From Chitinophagaceae bacterium (GTDB lineage: Bacteria; Bacteroidota; Bacteroidia; Chitinophagales; Chitinophagaceae), in contig JAHBTK010000007.1 in NCBI GenBank assembly GCA_019638625.1, forward strand, positions 310,001-374,000: a DNA stretch of 64,000 bases. The letters are read 5' to 3'. The notes beneath the pieces are model-generated. The model saw nothing but the letters and a program-made list of their open reading frames with translations, ran no database searches and had not been told where the DNA came from. The translations under genes were made by a program, and so were the position numbers. Position 1 is the stretch's first letter, and every line of letters starts with the position of its first letter. This document shows positions 52,534-62,053 of the stretch, piece after piece.

Positions 52534-53145
52534 TTAAAATGGAATGTCCAGTATGGTCATTCCGGGTTTTATGTGGATGGATTTTAGCCCGGCAAGTTCC
52601 GCCGCTTCCGTGTTTGCCAGGGAATCATCAATGAACAGGGTTTTGGGTGCATCGAGCCCCTGTTCATTGATGATGTGTTGAAAAGAAGCTATGTCCGGTT
52701 TGCGTAAACCCAGGTCATTTGAATAATATGCCTTTTCGAAATGGTCATCAAATACGGCATTAAAGGTTTCAAAATATTTTTTCCGGAAAGCTTCCACATG
52801 CAGGGCATTGGTATTGCTGAACAAAAACAGCCTGTATTTTTTCTTAAGTGTATGAAGCAGGTCAATTCTTTCCGGGGGGAAGTGCCCCAGCATCGCATTC
52901 CAGGCATCTGTCAGGTCAGCGTCCGGAATATCCCTGTCGGTCAGTTTTCTTAAAGAGTTTAAAAACACGGTATCGCTGATCTTCCCGATTTCGTAATCTT
53001 TAAAAAAAGAAGAAACATTTCCTCCTCTGAACAGGTTACCATACTCCGAAACGCCATAGGAGTTAAGGATCCGTTCTGTTTCAGGCATGTTGAGCGTAAG
53101 TATGACGCCGCCCAGGTCAAAGATGATATTATCGATATGCTGCAT
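52534..53145 (-). CDS. HAD-superfamily (subfamily IA) phosphatase
   Basis: A 203-residue haloacid dehalogenase-like hydrolase. Motif I IIFDLGGVILTL (nucleophile Asp11; the DxGxV form of the YihX-like branch), motif II LFLFSNTN, motif III Lys in GLRKPDIASFQHI, motif IV TLFIDDSLANTEAA. A small alpha-helical cap lies between residues 15 and 90. Probably removes phosphate from a sugar phosphate or nucleotide. It is separated by three bases from the isomerase-like gene upstream on the same strand, so the two form an operon. Confidence 0.9.
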   Translation of the reverse strand: MQHIDNIIFDLGGVILTLNMPETERILNSYGVSEYGNLFRGGNVSSFFKDYEIGKISDTVFLNSLRKLTDRDIPDADLTDAWNAMLGHFPPERIDLLHTLKKKYRLFLFSNTNALHVEAFRKKYFETFNAVFDDHFEKAYYSNDLGLRKPDIASFQHIINEQGLDAPKTLFIDDSLANTEAAELAGLKSIHIKPGMTILDIPF

Positions 53146-53148
53146 ACA

Positions 53149-53994
53149 CTACGATAGAACAGAGCGTAAAAATTGAACGCCTTTTACGGCTATATCTTCC
53201 TGCGATGGCTCAAAATCCCGCCAGATGGAAGCGGCTTTGGCTATCACCTTTACATCTGTCAGGAACGACTCTATCACAATGCTGCCATCGTATTGAATGT
53301 CTTTAAGGGCTGCCGCGATTTCCGTCCAGTTGATATGATCATTGCCCGGCGTTCCGCGGTCGCAGCCGCAGGCGTGGAAATGCCCCAGTTTGTTGCCGGC
53401 TTTCCGGATGGCTTTGGCTGAGTCTTTTTCTTCTATGTTCATATGATAGGAATCCAGGTGTACCAGCAGGGCGGGATGGTTAACATCATTGGCCATTTGT
53501 ATAGCCTGGTCGGCTGTGTTGATAAAATCGGTTTCGTACCTGTTAAGTGGTTCTATTGCCAGTTTTTTATTGAGGGAGGCGGCATATTCGGCGAGGGATT
53601 TCAAATGCCCTGCTACGGTAGCCCACTGTTTTTTATACGCATCTCTTTCTACCGGCTCCGCACGGCCAACGGAAGAGTATAAGGGTCCGATCAGTACGGG
53701 GCAACCCAGGGTTACCATGGTGTCCAGTACCCCCTTTATATAATTAACTGAATTTTGCTGCTGCTCTTCGTTGCCGCGCAGGTCACGATCGGGTCCCATG
53801 GCCGCACAAACAGATCCGCAAACCAGTCCATTGTCATCCAGCGCCTTTTTTACGAAAGCGGCATCTATATGGGAGGGGTCTTCCAGCGCAATTTCTACCG
53901 CATCAAACCCCCATTGTTTGAATTTAGGAAACAACGAAACGCTTTCATTGGTAAATGGTGATACAAACAGAAAAGTGTTAATGCCAAAAGTCAT
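53149..53994 (-). CDS. Sugar isomerase/epimerase-like TIM barrel (tagatose/psicose 3-epimerase type)
   Basis: A 281-residue xylose-isomerase-like barrel without signal peptide. Start MTFGINTFLFVSPFTNESVS. Metal ligands by position: LAIEPLNRYETDF (Glu), LLVHLDSYHMNIEE (Asp), LGHFHACGCDRGTPG (His) and SIVIESF (Glu), as in D-tagatose/D-psicose 3-epimerases. It probably epimerises a keto-sugar or a related polyol-derived substrate. It forms an operon with the HAD phosphatase and lies 44 bases downstream of the VCBS-repeat gene. Confidence 0.9.
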   Translation of the reverse strand: MTFGINTFLFVSPFTNESVSLFPKFKQWGFDAVEIALEDPSHIDAAFVKKALDDNGLVCGSVCAAMGPDRDLRGNEEQQQNSVNYIKGVLDTMVTLGCPVLIGPLYSSVGRAEPVERDAYKKQWATVAGHLKSLAEYAASLNKKLAIEPLNRYETDFINTADQAIQMANDVNHPALLVHLDSYHMNIEEKDSAKAIRKAGNKLGHFHACGCDRGTPGNDHINWTEIAAALKDIQYDGSIVIESFLTDVKVIAKAASIWRDFEPSQEDIAVKGVQFLRSVLS

Positions 53995-54038
53995 TTCTTC
54001 TATATTTTTTGTTTTAAAAATTTAAACTATCGGAGCCG

Positions 54039-55226
54039 TTATTTCAGTTGCTCAAAAACAAATACGCCCTTTTTATTTCCAATGATGATATCGGGGCGTT
54101 TGTCGTTGTTGATATCCTGTACCACCAGATTCAGCCCGGAACCGGAATTGTCATCAATAAGATGGGGGATCCATTGAGGGGTCTTTCCCGGTTTGTATTC
54201 GAACCAGTATAATACTGCCGGGTCTTCTTCCCCCGGATCGCTACCGCCGTTGTGGGCGTAAAACCTTTTACCGGTAATGAGGTCCGGTTTGCCGTCCCTG
54301 TTGATGTCTGCCAGCATCAGGCTATGTGTCTGGGAAAACTCCATGAAAATTTCATGCTTTTTCCAGCTTATGTTATTTCCTTCTTTTACCTGTTCATACC
54401 ACCATATCCCATACTTATGTGCAGAGGAGCTGACTACATCATTGTCCCCGTCTCCGTCCAGGTCCAGCACGTACATCTGGGCACATTCTGCCCCCAGGTC
54501 GGCCTTATGAAAAGTCCAGTTGGGCTGTGTTCTGTTGGGCGGGGCTTCCCACCAGCCTTCGCGTACCACCACATCCTTTCTGCCATCTCCGTTTATATCG
54601 CCAAAACCCAGTCCATGTGTAAACATATGGGTACTTTGAAGCGAGTCGTTGCTGATAACATAAGGCGTCCAATGTGTATCGCCCTTTTTCACCGGACTCT
54701 TGATCCAAAGCATTTTTTTTGACGTGGGATCATTACACAACAGGTCAGCCCTTCCGTCTCCATCTACATCTACCATCATAGGCGACTCATTTCCGACAGA
54801 CTCATAGATCAAATGTTCTTTCCAGTGACCACTCTTGTTCTTCGGGTTCTCATACCAATGGGTGGCCTTACCGGGAAATCCGACCCTTATATAATCTACC
54901 CAGCCATCCTGGTTAACATCCATAGCGAAATTCAAAAATGAATTGCCATAGGTTCTTATAGAAAACTGTTCACCGGGAAGGATCTCATGCTTTTTCCAGC
55001 CGGGTGCCTCCCACCAGTAGGTACCTGTCAGCACATCCGGCTTACCATCCTTATTTACATCTGCAACTGCCACTCCTTCCGAAACATATTCGTTGGAAAG
55101 AATATGCTTTTTGAATTTTATATTGGTTGGCTGGCTCGTCTGGGCACAGGCGTCGGAAAAAACGGCAATGCCGGAAAGCAGGAGAAAAGTTTTACCTATA
55201 TTCCTGACAAGAACATTTTTAAACAT
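54039..55226 (-). CDS. Exported FG-GAP/VCBS-repeat protein
   Basis: A 395-residue secreted protein. Signal peptide at 1-29 (TFLLLSGIAVFSDACAQ). Seven repeats follow, each with a Ca-binding-like loop: DVNKDGKPDV, DVNQDGWVDY, DVDGDGRADL, DINGDGRKDV, DLDGDGDNDV, DINRDGKPDL and DINNDKRPDI. The last lacks the usual Gly. They are spaced 40-60 residues apart and should form a seven-bladed beta-propeller. Often found next to sugar-metabolism genes in Bacteroidota; role probably ligand or sugar binding. No T9SS sorting domain is seen. Confidence 0.9.
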   Translation of the reverse strand: MFKNVLVRNIGKTFLLLSGIAVFSDACAQTSQPTNIKFKKHILSNEYVSEGVAVADVNKDGKPDVLTGTYWWEAPGWKKHEILPGEQFSIRTYGNSFLNFAMDVNQDGWVDYIRVGFPGKATHWYENPKNKSGHWKEHLIYESVGNESPMMVDVDGDGRADLLCNDPTSKKMLWIKSPVKKGDTHWTPYVISNDSLQSTHMFTHGLGFGDINGDGRKDVVVREGWWEAPPNRTQPNWTFHKADLGAECAQMYVLDLDGDGDNDVVSSSAHKYGIWWYEQVKEGNNISWKKHEIFMEFSQTHSLMLADINRDGKPDLITGKRFYAHNGGSDPGEEDPAVLYWFEYKPGKTPQWIPHLIDDNSGSGLNLVVQDINNDKRPDIIIGNKKGVFVFEQLK

Positions 55227-55414
55227 ATGGAAGCATTTAACTGATGGTCAATGATAGAGAGGTTAAATATATCCCATTTCGGTTAAACAGGAAGACAATT
55301 CCTCAACAAATTATTCTTTTGCTAACAGCATTGTACAGGATGGAAAACCGGTATATCCGTTGCTGAAATCCGGAAACCAGGCGGGGAAAAAGAGGGCGAT
55401 TAAATTAAAAGTGT

Positions 55415-56347
55415 TTACTCCCGGATGGACGGGATCATTCCCCTGATACCCATGTCCACCACTGGCTCGTTTTTAAGCGGATCCCACTTGCCGTTTTCTA
55501 CGATTTCCCGCCATTCAAAACTTTTATTGACGGAAAGAGAGGCTTCAACAATAATATTCACCTCTTCATTCCCTGTTATTTTCAGCTTCCCGGGAACAAA
55601 AGCAGCGGTAATTACACAAGAGCCCTCCGGAATGGGGGAGGTACTGAAGAGAGGATTCACCACGGTGGTAGTGCCGGGAGGTGCCTGACCGGAAAGCGTA
55701 ATATCTTCGGAGAATCCCTCTCCGCTGATGGTAGTTTCAAAACCCCAGTAGCCCTGAAGTCTGTTGTCATCAACCGTTATAGCCTGGTTCTTTACGGTAT
55801 AGCTGGTGATATAGGTATTATACCCGATAAAAGAGGCAAGCGTGCCCCAATAGTCATCCCGGATCACTACGGAGTCGTTGATGGTAGTGTCTACATGAAA
55901 TTGAATGCTATAGTTCTGATAGGCCAGGGAAAGGCGGAGGTATTCGTATTCGCCGGGAGCGATATCCTTCAGTGAAATTGCATAAAAGACCTCATTATTG
56001 CCTGCCAGCACCGATTTGCTGAACTCAATTGCCCGTTCACCTCCTTCTTCAGTTTCGTCGGCAAGGTATATTACCGCCCCCTGTCCAAGGGCTGTAGTAG
56101 CATTTTGCGCCAACTCTATATAGTGAGCGCTCATTTTGTTAAAGACCGGGCTTTGCGCCGCATTGCCTTCCGGGATAGAAGATGTTTGCCCCAGGTTATT
56201 GAGCCGTGTTTGCGTGGAATCAAACTTAAACCTGAAAATAAGTTTGGGTTCTGTGGAAATATCATTTTGTTTGGTACAGGATACCCCCCAAAGGCATATC
56301 AATAATCCCGGAAAAAAATATTTCACGTTGCGGTTTTTGATCTGCAA
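55415..56347 (-). CDS. Lipoprotein of unknown function
   Basis: A 310-residue exported lipoprotein: the signal peptide ends in the lipobox WGVSC (Cys near residue 24). The mature part looks beta-rich (LIFRFKFDSTQTRLNNLGQ, EYEYLRLSLAYQNYSIQFHV, ITSYTVKNQAITVDDNRLQG, GSCVITAAFVPGKLKITGNE). It has no catalytic motif I recognise. Similar lipoproteins occur in Bacteroidota. It stands apart, with a 188-base gap to the VCBS gene and 43 bases from the SDR gene. Confidence 0.75.
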   Translation of the reverse strand: MQIKNRNVKYFFPGLLICLWGVSCTKQNDISTEPKLIFRFKFDSTQTRLNNLGQTSSIPEGNAAQSPVFNKMSAHYIELAQNATTALGQGAVIYLADETEEGGERAIEFSKSVLAGNNEVFYAISLKDIAPGEYEYLRLSLAYQNYSIQFHVDTTINDSVVIRDDYWGTLASFIGYNTYITSYTVKNQAITVDDNRLQGYWGFETTISGEGFSEDITLSGQAPPGTTTVVNPLFSTSPIPEGSCVITAAFVPGKLKITGNEEVNIIVEASLSVNKSFEWREIVENGKWDPLKNEPVVDMGIRGMIPSIRE

Positions 56348-56390
56348 ACGAAGGTAGTATCTAAAAATTGCCCCGGTTTATAGAAATTAG

Positions 56391-57164
56391 TTAATTATTT
56401 AATTTAACAAAACCTCCATCAATCGGGTAGTCACACCCGGTAATAAAAGAGGCTTCGTCTGAGCACAGGTACAGTGCGAGGAAAGCGATTTCCGATGGTT
56501 TGGCCATCCTGCCTATTGGTTGGGTTTTAGAAAGCTTGTCGAACATTTCCGCTTCTTTGCCCGGGTAATTCTTACTGATAAAACCATCAACGAAAGGAGT
56601 GTGCACACGGGCAGGCGATATGCAATTGCAGCGGATATTGTCTTTCAGGTAGTCTTTGGCAACAGAAAGCGTCATCGCGTTCACAGCCCCTTTGGTAGCG
56701 GTGTAAACAAACCGGTCGGGTATGCCTACCAGGGAGGCAATAGAAGCCATATTCAAAATGACGCCTCCGTTTTGTTTCATATGCGGTATCACTTCATGCA
56801 GGCAGTTATACACCCCTTTGATGTTGACGGCTATAATCCTGTCAAAATCTTCTTCGCTGGTGGTATCAGCCTGCCCTACGTGTGCAATCCCGGCATTGTT
56901 CACCAGGATGCCTATGCCGCCGCGTTTTTCAGCTATTGAATTTATGACGGATCTTACATCATCCTGCCGGGCTACATTACATTTGAAAAAGGATGCTTTA
57001 TTGCCGGCCGCAGTTATTTCCGATACGGTATTACCTGAACCTGTTTCATCCATATCCAGGATATATACGTCGGCTCCCTGCTGTGCGAATAAGGTTGAAA
57101 TTGCTTTTCCTATCCCGCTTCCGCCCCCGGTAATGATCGCTGTTTTATTCGTAAGACTTAACAT
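56391..57164 (-). CDS. Short-chain dehydrogenase/reductase
   Basis: A 257-residue classical SDR. Cofactor motif TGGGSGIGKA (residues 12-21) with Asp37-type acidic residue in ILDMDE, pointing to NAD rather than NADP. NNAGIAHVG; catalytic Ser in NMASIASLVGI; YTATK (Tyr and Lys); C-terminal DYPIDGGF. Probably oxidises a sugar or hydroxy acid; similar enzymes act in fucose and rhamnose breakdown, but the substrate cannot be fixed. It may belong with the isomerase and phosphatase of the same strand. Confidence 0.92.
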   Translation of the reverse strand: MLSLTNKTAIITGGGSGIGKAISTLFAQQGADVYILDMDETGSGNTVSEITAAGNKASFFKCNVARQDDVRSVINSIAEKRGGIGILVNNAGIAHVGQADTTSEEDFDRIIAVNIKGVYNCLHEVIPHMKQNGGVILNMASIASLVGIPDRFVYTATKGAVNAMTLSVAKDYLKDNIRCNCISPARVHTPFVDGFISKNYPGKEAEMFDKLSKTQPIGRMAKPSEIAFLALYLCSDEASFITGCDYPIDGGFVKLNN

Positions 57165-57485
57165 TTACTAATTGATTTTTTTTAATAGCAAGAATCAAAG
57201 TTTCAAAAATAAGTATTTCCCATACAGCTTGTTCCGGAATGTTGCTGTAAAACAGAAAGTTTGTGCAATAGTTTTATCCTCTTATACCATAATTGAGTAT
57301 GGGAACAGAAATGAACGGGCACACTTCAAATGTTCGCAGGTTGTGGAACCCGCTACCGGCCGGTATCTTCACCGGCGGGAAAATATCCATAGAGCGAAAA
57401 CTTGAAATATACACAAATGAACAAAGGTCAATTACAAGTTAGATAAATTCGTTTATTTTCGCGGTAAATTCTCAACTTCTCTAAT
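57165..57485. other. Divergent intergenic region
   Basis: 321 bases between the SDR gene (-) and the nucleotidyltransferase gene (+). TATTTTCG at 57454-57461, 24 bases before the plus-strand start, is a possible -7 element. A 10-base palindrome (ACCGGCCGGT, about 57353-57362) is of unknown meaning. A 77-codon plus-strand frame here has no protein-like features. Nothing else is recognised. Confidence 0.45.
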
Positions 57486-58382
57486 ATGAAACCAACATTA
57501 GTTATTATGGCGGCCGGCATGGCTTCCAGGTATGGTAGTTTGAAACAGGTACAAAGCTTCGGTCCTTCCGGCGAAACCATAATGGATTATTCTATTTATG
57601 ATGCTATTAAAGTGGGCTTTAAAAAGGTCGTATTTATCATAAGAAAAGAATTCGCGGAAGACTTTAAGGCAATTTTTGAACCTAAACTGAAAGGAAAAGT
57701 TGAGATTGAATATGTTTACCAGGATCTGGCATCCTTTGTAGAAGGATATTCCATACCGGAGGAAAGGACAAAACCCTGGGGAACCGCTCACGCGGTGTTA
57801 TGTGCATCTTCTGCCGTGCAGGACCCTTTCATTGTGATCAACGCAGACGATTTTTACGGAAGGGATGCATTTCAGAAAGCGTATGATTTTTTGGTAAATA
57901 CAGCTACTGACCACACGTTTGGACTGGTTGGCTACAACCTGGTCAATACGCTTTCCGCCAATGGCTCGGTGAGCAGGGGGGTATGTAAGGTAGATGCCGC
58001 CAATAATCTGGTGGAAATAGCGGAACGCACAAAAATATATGCTGAAGGAGAAAAGATCGTATATGAAGACGGTGATAAAAAAGTAGAAGTTCCTTCCGAC
58101 TCTAAGGTGTCAATGAATTTCTGGTGTTTCACGCCTTATGTTTTTTCTATTTGTAAGGAGTTGTTTGATGAGTTCTTAAAGGCCAACCTGAACCAGCCGA
58201 AGGCAGAGATATTTGTAGTGGATGTTGCCGCTAATTTTATTACCCTGCCAGATAATGTTTTAAAAGTGATACCAACCGATGCGAATTGGTTTGGGGTTAC
58301 CTATAAAGAGGATGCTCCGGAAGTAAAAAAGGAAATTGATTCGCTGGTCTCCGGTGGCGAATACCCATCCAGTCTGTGGTAA
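57486..58382 (+). CDS. Sugar-nucleotidyltransferase-like protein
   Basis: A 298-residue GT-A-type nucleotidyltransferase. N-terminal MAAGMASRYGSLKQ with the G-x-(G/A)-x-R signature and the FGPSGETIMDYSIYDA extension. WGTAHAVLCASS, VINADDFYG (metal Asp) and SMNFWCFTPYVF are further conserved points. It would transfer NMP to a sugar phosphate; the exact sugar is unknown. Not in an operon with other sugar genes: its neighbours are an SDR (divergent) and a DUF6089-like gene 99 bases downstream. Confidence 0.85.
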   Translation: MKPTLVIMAAGMASRYGSLKQVQSFGPSGETIMDYSIYDAIKVGFKKVVFIIRKEFAEDFKAIFEPKLKGKVEIEYVYQDLASFVEGYSIPEERTKPWGTAHAVLCASSAVQDPFIVINADDFYGRDAFQKAYDFLVNTATDHTFGLVGYNLVNTLSANGSVSRGVCKVDAANNLVEIAERTKIYAEGEKIVYEDGDKKVEVPSDSKVSMNFWCFTPYVFSICKELFDEFLKANLNQPKAEIFVVDVAANFITLPDNVLKVIPTDANWFGVTYKEDAPEVKKEIDSLVSGGEYPSSLW

Positions 58383-58481
58383 ACCTTGTAAAGATTTAGA
58401 TTTTTTTGATCCCGGGTCAAATTAAATTTAAATTTTTCCAACTATTACATTATTTAACCGTACCTATACATTAGGTACACC

Positions 58482-59357
58482 ATGCGGGCGGTTCAATTAT
58501 TAATATTATTGCTTATTGCTTCTGTTTCTGTGCAGGGCCAAAACCTGGTAAGAGAGGTTATCGACAGGTTTAGCGTAGAAGCCATGGCCGGCATGTCCAA
58601 CTACAAAGGAGAGCTGCAGCACAAAGTATATACTTTTGACCAGGCAAAACCGGCATTTTCACTGGGTGGAAGCCTGGCAATTACAGATCGCCTCTATCTC
58701 AGGGGGCTGGCTACAAAAGGCAGCCTGTATGCGGCGGATAAATATAGTAGTCAACCGGAAGAGAGGGCAAGAAATCTGAGCTTCTATTCGAGGTTGTATG
58801 ATGCCAGTGCTACGGTAATGTATGAACTGCTTGATATAAGAAAGCTGGGGTTTACGCCCTATGTTTTTGGAGGAGCTTCCCTGTTTTTCTTCAATCCTTA
58901 CACTTACGATACGGCAGGTATCAAAAGAACCCTGTTTCAAAGAAATACGGAAGGGCAGGGTTTCCCCGAATATCCGGACAGGGCGTCCTATTCAAGGATA
59001 CAGTGGTCTGTTCCCTTCGGCGGAGGTGTCCGTTTTATGATAAATGACCATTTTATTATGGGGTGGGAACTGCGCTTTCATAAAACCTTTACCGATTATA
59101 TTGACGATGTAAGCACAACTTATGTAGACCGGGATTTGATGATAGCCAGGAGGGGGCCTTTGACGACTGAGCTTGCCTACAGGGGTTGGGAGCTTCATAA
59201 TGGCGATCCATATCCTGCTGCCGGCACGCCAAGAGGTGATCCGAAGACCAAAGACTGGATCTACTATTCCGGGCTGACACTTTCTTACAAGATTTCGGGC
59301 AGGGATATGTCAGGGAAATGGAGATCTAACTACGGATGCCCAAAGGTTCCTTTATAA
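58482..59357 (+). CDS. DUF6089-like outer-membrane beta-barrel protein
   Basis: A 291-residue exported protein. Signal peptide at 1-19 (LLILLLIASVSVQGQ). Beta-rich with alternating patterns: VEAMAGMSNYKGEL, PAFSLGGSLAITDRLYLRGL, GFTPYVFGGASLFFFNP, WSVPFGGGVRFMINDHFIMG, WELRFHKTFTDYIDDVSTTY, YYSGLTLSYKI. The N-terminal GMSNYKGEL and the conserved YIDDVSTTY are typical of a Bacteroidota-specific membrane family often annotated DUF6089. Its role is unknown, probably envelope. It is followed by a 135-base gap and trmD. Confidence 0.85.
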   Translation: MRAVQLLILLLIASVSVQGQNLVREVIDRFSVEAMAGMSNYKGELQHKVYTFDQAKPAFSLGGSLAITDRLYLRGLATKGSLYAADKYSSQPEERARNLSFYSRLYDASATVMYELLDIRKLGFTPYVFGGASLFFFNPYTYDTAGIKRTLFQRNTEGQGFPEYPDRASYSRIQWSVPFGGGVRFMINDHFIMGWELRFHKTFTDYIDDVSTTYVDRDLMIARRGPLTTELAYRGWELHNGDPYPAAGTPRGDPKTKDWIYYSGLTLSYKISGRDMSGKWRSNYGCPKVPL

Positions 59358-59492
59358 ATGTTGAGGCAGGATTTGGCATAGGGCACAGATCGTACGCATC
59401 TGCACAAATATAATTTTTTCGCGTACATCTGTATTATCCGGGATTAACGGATACATTTCCTATCCTCTTCTTTGTAGAGTATCTTTGCTGTT

Positions 59493-60167
59493 ATGCATAT
59501 TGATATTGTAAGCGTTTTGCCCGAATTGCTGGAGAGCCCGCTGTCTCATTCTATTATGAAAAGGGCCAGAGAGAAGGGGTTGTTGCAGGTAGAAGTTCAT
59601 GCCTTAAGAAAATGGGCGGTTAACAGTTACGGACAGGTGGACGACTACCAGTATGGCGGTGGCGCCGGGATGGTTATGATGTGTGAACCGCTTGTGAATG
59701 CAATCGATGAACTTTCTGTAAAAGCGCCGTTCGATGAAATTATTTACCTGACCCCTGACGGAGAGAAATTTAACCAGAAAATAGCAAATCAGCTTTCCCT
59801 GAAAAGCAGACTTTTATTAATATGCGGTCATTACAAAGGTATTGATGAAAGGGTCAGGGAACATTATATTACCCGGGAGATATCTATCGGGGATTATGTG
59901 CTGAGTGGGGGAGAACTGCCTGCGGCGGTATTGGTAGATGCAATAGGAAGGTTGCTGCCCGGCGTATTGAACGATGAGACCTCTGCCCTTTTTGATTCTT
60001 TCCAGGATAACCTGCTGGCGCCCCCTGTATATACCCGGCCGGCAGATTTCAGGGGCTGGAAAGTACCCGAAGTTTTATTAAGCGGTGATCCCAAAAAAAT
60101 TGAGGATTGGCGTTACGAAATGGCCCTCAAACGCACTTCTGAAAGAAGACCGGATATGGCCGGTTAA
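59493..60167 (+). CDS. trmD: tRNA (guanine37-N1)-methyltransferase
   Basis: A 224-residue SPOUT methyltransferase that makes m1G37 in tRNAs and prevents frameshifting. Motifs: DIVSVLPELLESPLSHSIMK, YQYGGGAGMVMMCEP, LLICGHYKGIDERVREHY and the knot ISIGDYVLSGGELPAAVL. Complete. A TATCTTTG element (59480-59487), six bases before the start, would give an unusually short leader. It is detached from rplS, rimM and rpsP, the usual partners. Confidence 0.97.
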   Translation: MHIDIVSVLPELLESPLSHSIMKRAREKGLLQVEVHALRKWAVNSYGQVDDYQYGGGAGMVMMCEPLVNAIDELSVKAPFDEIIYLTPDGEKFNQKIANQLSLKSRLLLICGHYKGIDERVREHYITREISIGDYVLSGGELPAAVLVDAIGRLLPGVLNDETSALFDSFQDNLLAPPVYTRPADFRGWKVPEVLLSGDPKKIEDWRYEMALKRTSERRPDMAG

Positions 60168-60195
60168 TTTATTATATTTTCTGAAAGTATAGGTT

Positions 60196-61806
60196 ATGGT
60201 TGTTCTTTTGCAGGTAGTTCAGCTTTTAGGTTTTTTGTATTCCGGTGCGCCTGAAAACAGTATCCGGAAAGAGCCCGGTATAACTGTTTATATTCCGTAT
60301 GGTAGTATGGATATGTCTGAACAGATAGCAGGGATATTTAAAAGTGAAAATGTAAAAACAATAGTGTTTCGCGGAAGCATTGTTATAGATAAAGTTGTTA
60401 ATGTACCGACAAACAGGGTGCTGAGGTTTGAAGCAGGAAGCAGTATAACAGGCTCGGGCACTGTCAATGGAGGCATCATAGAGGCGGATTATCACCAGCA
60501 AATATTCGACACCGCACTTACTGTCAACCCACAGGAAAAAGATTCTGTTTTCAGTGTGAAATGGTATGGCGCCAAAGGAGATGGAGTGACTGATGACCGG
60601 GAGGTAATCCGGAAAACCTTTGAAATGACCAGGAGGCAGGGAGGCGGCAATGTGCTGATACCTGAAGGCGTGTACAAGGTGAGCCGGCGGCAGGCTCTTC
60701 CACATACGATCATAGAAGTGTATTCCAATACCAGGGTGAGGGGAGAGGGTATGAAAAAAACCATGATGAAGCTGGATCCGGATGATATGCTCAATTTCCG
60801 CAGGATATTTTTACTGGGGTCAAAATCTGAAATTACCGAGAATATTGAGATATCGGATATGGCCTTCGATTTAAGTAATCCTTTTACAACATACCCGCCT
60901 CCGAAATCCTTTGGTAACGATGCACAATCTTCCGCTATTTTTTGTTATTCGGATAGCTTTGATGTAAGGAATATCTATCTTCACGACCTGCTGATACAAA
61001 ATGTACCCGGTGATATAATAGGAGTTTCTTCCAACAGCAAAAACGTTACAATTGAGCGTATTTACCAAAAGAACTATTTACGCCAGGGGATCAGCATCGG
61101 AGGTTCAAAGGGTGTAGATAGCATTACAGTGAAACACATTTATGATTTACCCTTTACAGATGCGGTTGTAAAGGGTGGAAATTCCATTCATACAGAACCT
61201 TATCATCTTGTCAAAAATGTCAGCTACAGCTTTTGTAATATCCTGGACTTTTCTGCGTCCGGGATTGACGGGCTGCTTGTTGACAGTGTTGTTACTACGT
61301 CGGGCCTCAGGAACTCGTGCAACGATGTAAGCAACTTTGTGATACGGAACTCGGTATTGAAGGGCAGGCTACAGGTCTCGCCAACGGGCCCCGGAATTGT
61401 GGAAAGAAATGTTTTAAATGATGGCATTTATGTCACCTCTGTAGGAGGGGTTGGCTTTAGGGATGTGTCCGGGATAGAGGTACGGAGCAATACAATTATT
61501 GATACTTTGCCTTCTGCCAATATACGGGTGAACCAGGTAAATGGGGTCAGTGTGTATGACAATTATATTAAAGTAGATACCAGTGCGATCGTTTTTTCCA
61601 ATGCGAAATCAGGGAAAATACTGAATAACCGGATATGGGTAAATAATCCTTCCAGCTTTGCAATAGCAGTTTATTCAACCATAAAGGCCCGTTATGGAGA
61701 AGGACCCTATATCATAGACGGGAATAGCATTTACGGAACCAACAAAGGGATCAAAGCTACTCATGTCCTTTCAGAAATAGGGGAGAACAACAGTATACAT
61801 AAATAG
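60196..61806 (+). CDS. Right-handed beta-helix protein (pectate-lyase-like fold)
   Basis: A 536-residue protein with a short hydrophobic start (VVLLQVVQLLGFLYSG) that may be a weak signal peptide. A small beta domain (about 25-105) precedes the pectate-lyase superfamily signature SVKWYGAKGDGVTDDREVIR, followed by GGGNVLIPEGVYKV near residues 115-165. Parallel beta-helix coils continue with many Asn/Val-rich turns (IYLHDLLIQNVPGDIIGVSS, YDNYIKVDTSAIVFSNAKSG). It may bind or act on a polysaccharide; catalytic residues are not identifiable. It starts 28 bases after trmD but is probably an independent function. No T9SS tail. Confidence 0.82.
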   Translation: MVVLLQVVQLLGFLYSGAPENSIRKEPGITVYIPYGSMDMSEQIAGIFKSENVKTIVFRGSIVIDKVVNVPTNRVLRFEAGSSITGSGTVNGGIIEADYHQQIFDTALTVNPQEKDSVFSVKWYGAKGDGVTDDREVIRKTFEMTRRQGGGNVLIPEGVYKVSRRQALPHTIIEVYSNTRVRGEGMKKTMMKLDPDDMLNFRRIFLLGSKSEITENIEISDMAFDLSNPFTTYPPPKSFGNDAQSSAIFCYSDSFDVRNIYLHDLLIQNVPGDIIGVSSNSKNVTIERIYQKNYLRQGISIGGSKGVDSITVKHIYDLPFTDAVVKGGNSIHTEPYHLVKNVSYSFCNILDFSASGIDGLLVDSVVTTSGLRNSCNDVSNFVIRNSVLKGRLQVSPTGPGIVERNVLNDGIYVTSVGGVGFRDVSGIEVRSNTIIDTLPSANIRVNQVNGVSVYDNYIKVDTSAIVFSNAKSGKILNNRIWVNNPSSFAIAVYSTIKARYGEGPYIIDGNSIYGTNKGIKATHVLSEIGENNSIHK

Positions 61807-62053
61807 TATAGTATTGGGTAATCAACCCCTCTCTTTTTGCAGCTATCTACAGCGGGAAGGGTTACGGTTTGTCAACAACGGGGTTTTTATTTGGTTCATG
61901 TTCAGTGTTTTAGTGTGAAAGTCAATATTGTAACTTACTTTCCGTTAAATAATAGTTGGCATAATTGTCGCTGATTAAACTAATTACATTTCAATCCGTC
62001 AATAGTGTAACATAATTTGGTTAAAATCGTTTAATCTTCTAAAATTCACTGGT

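Noticed and set aside
57353..57362. Palindrome ACCGGCCGGT as an operator
   Set aside because: A single 10-base palindrome with no second copy and no regulator gene nearby.
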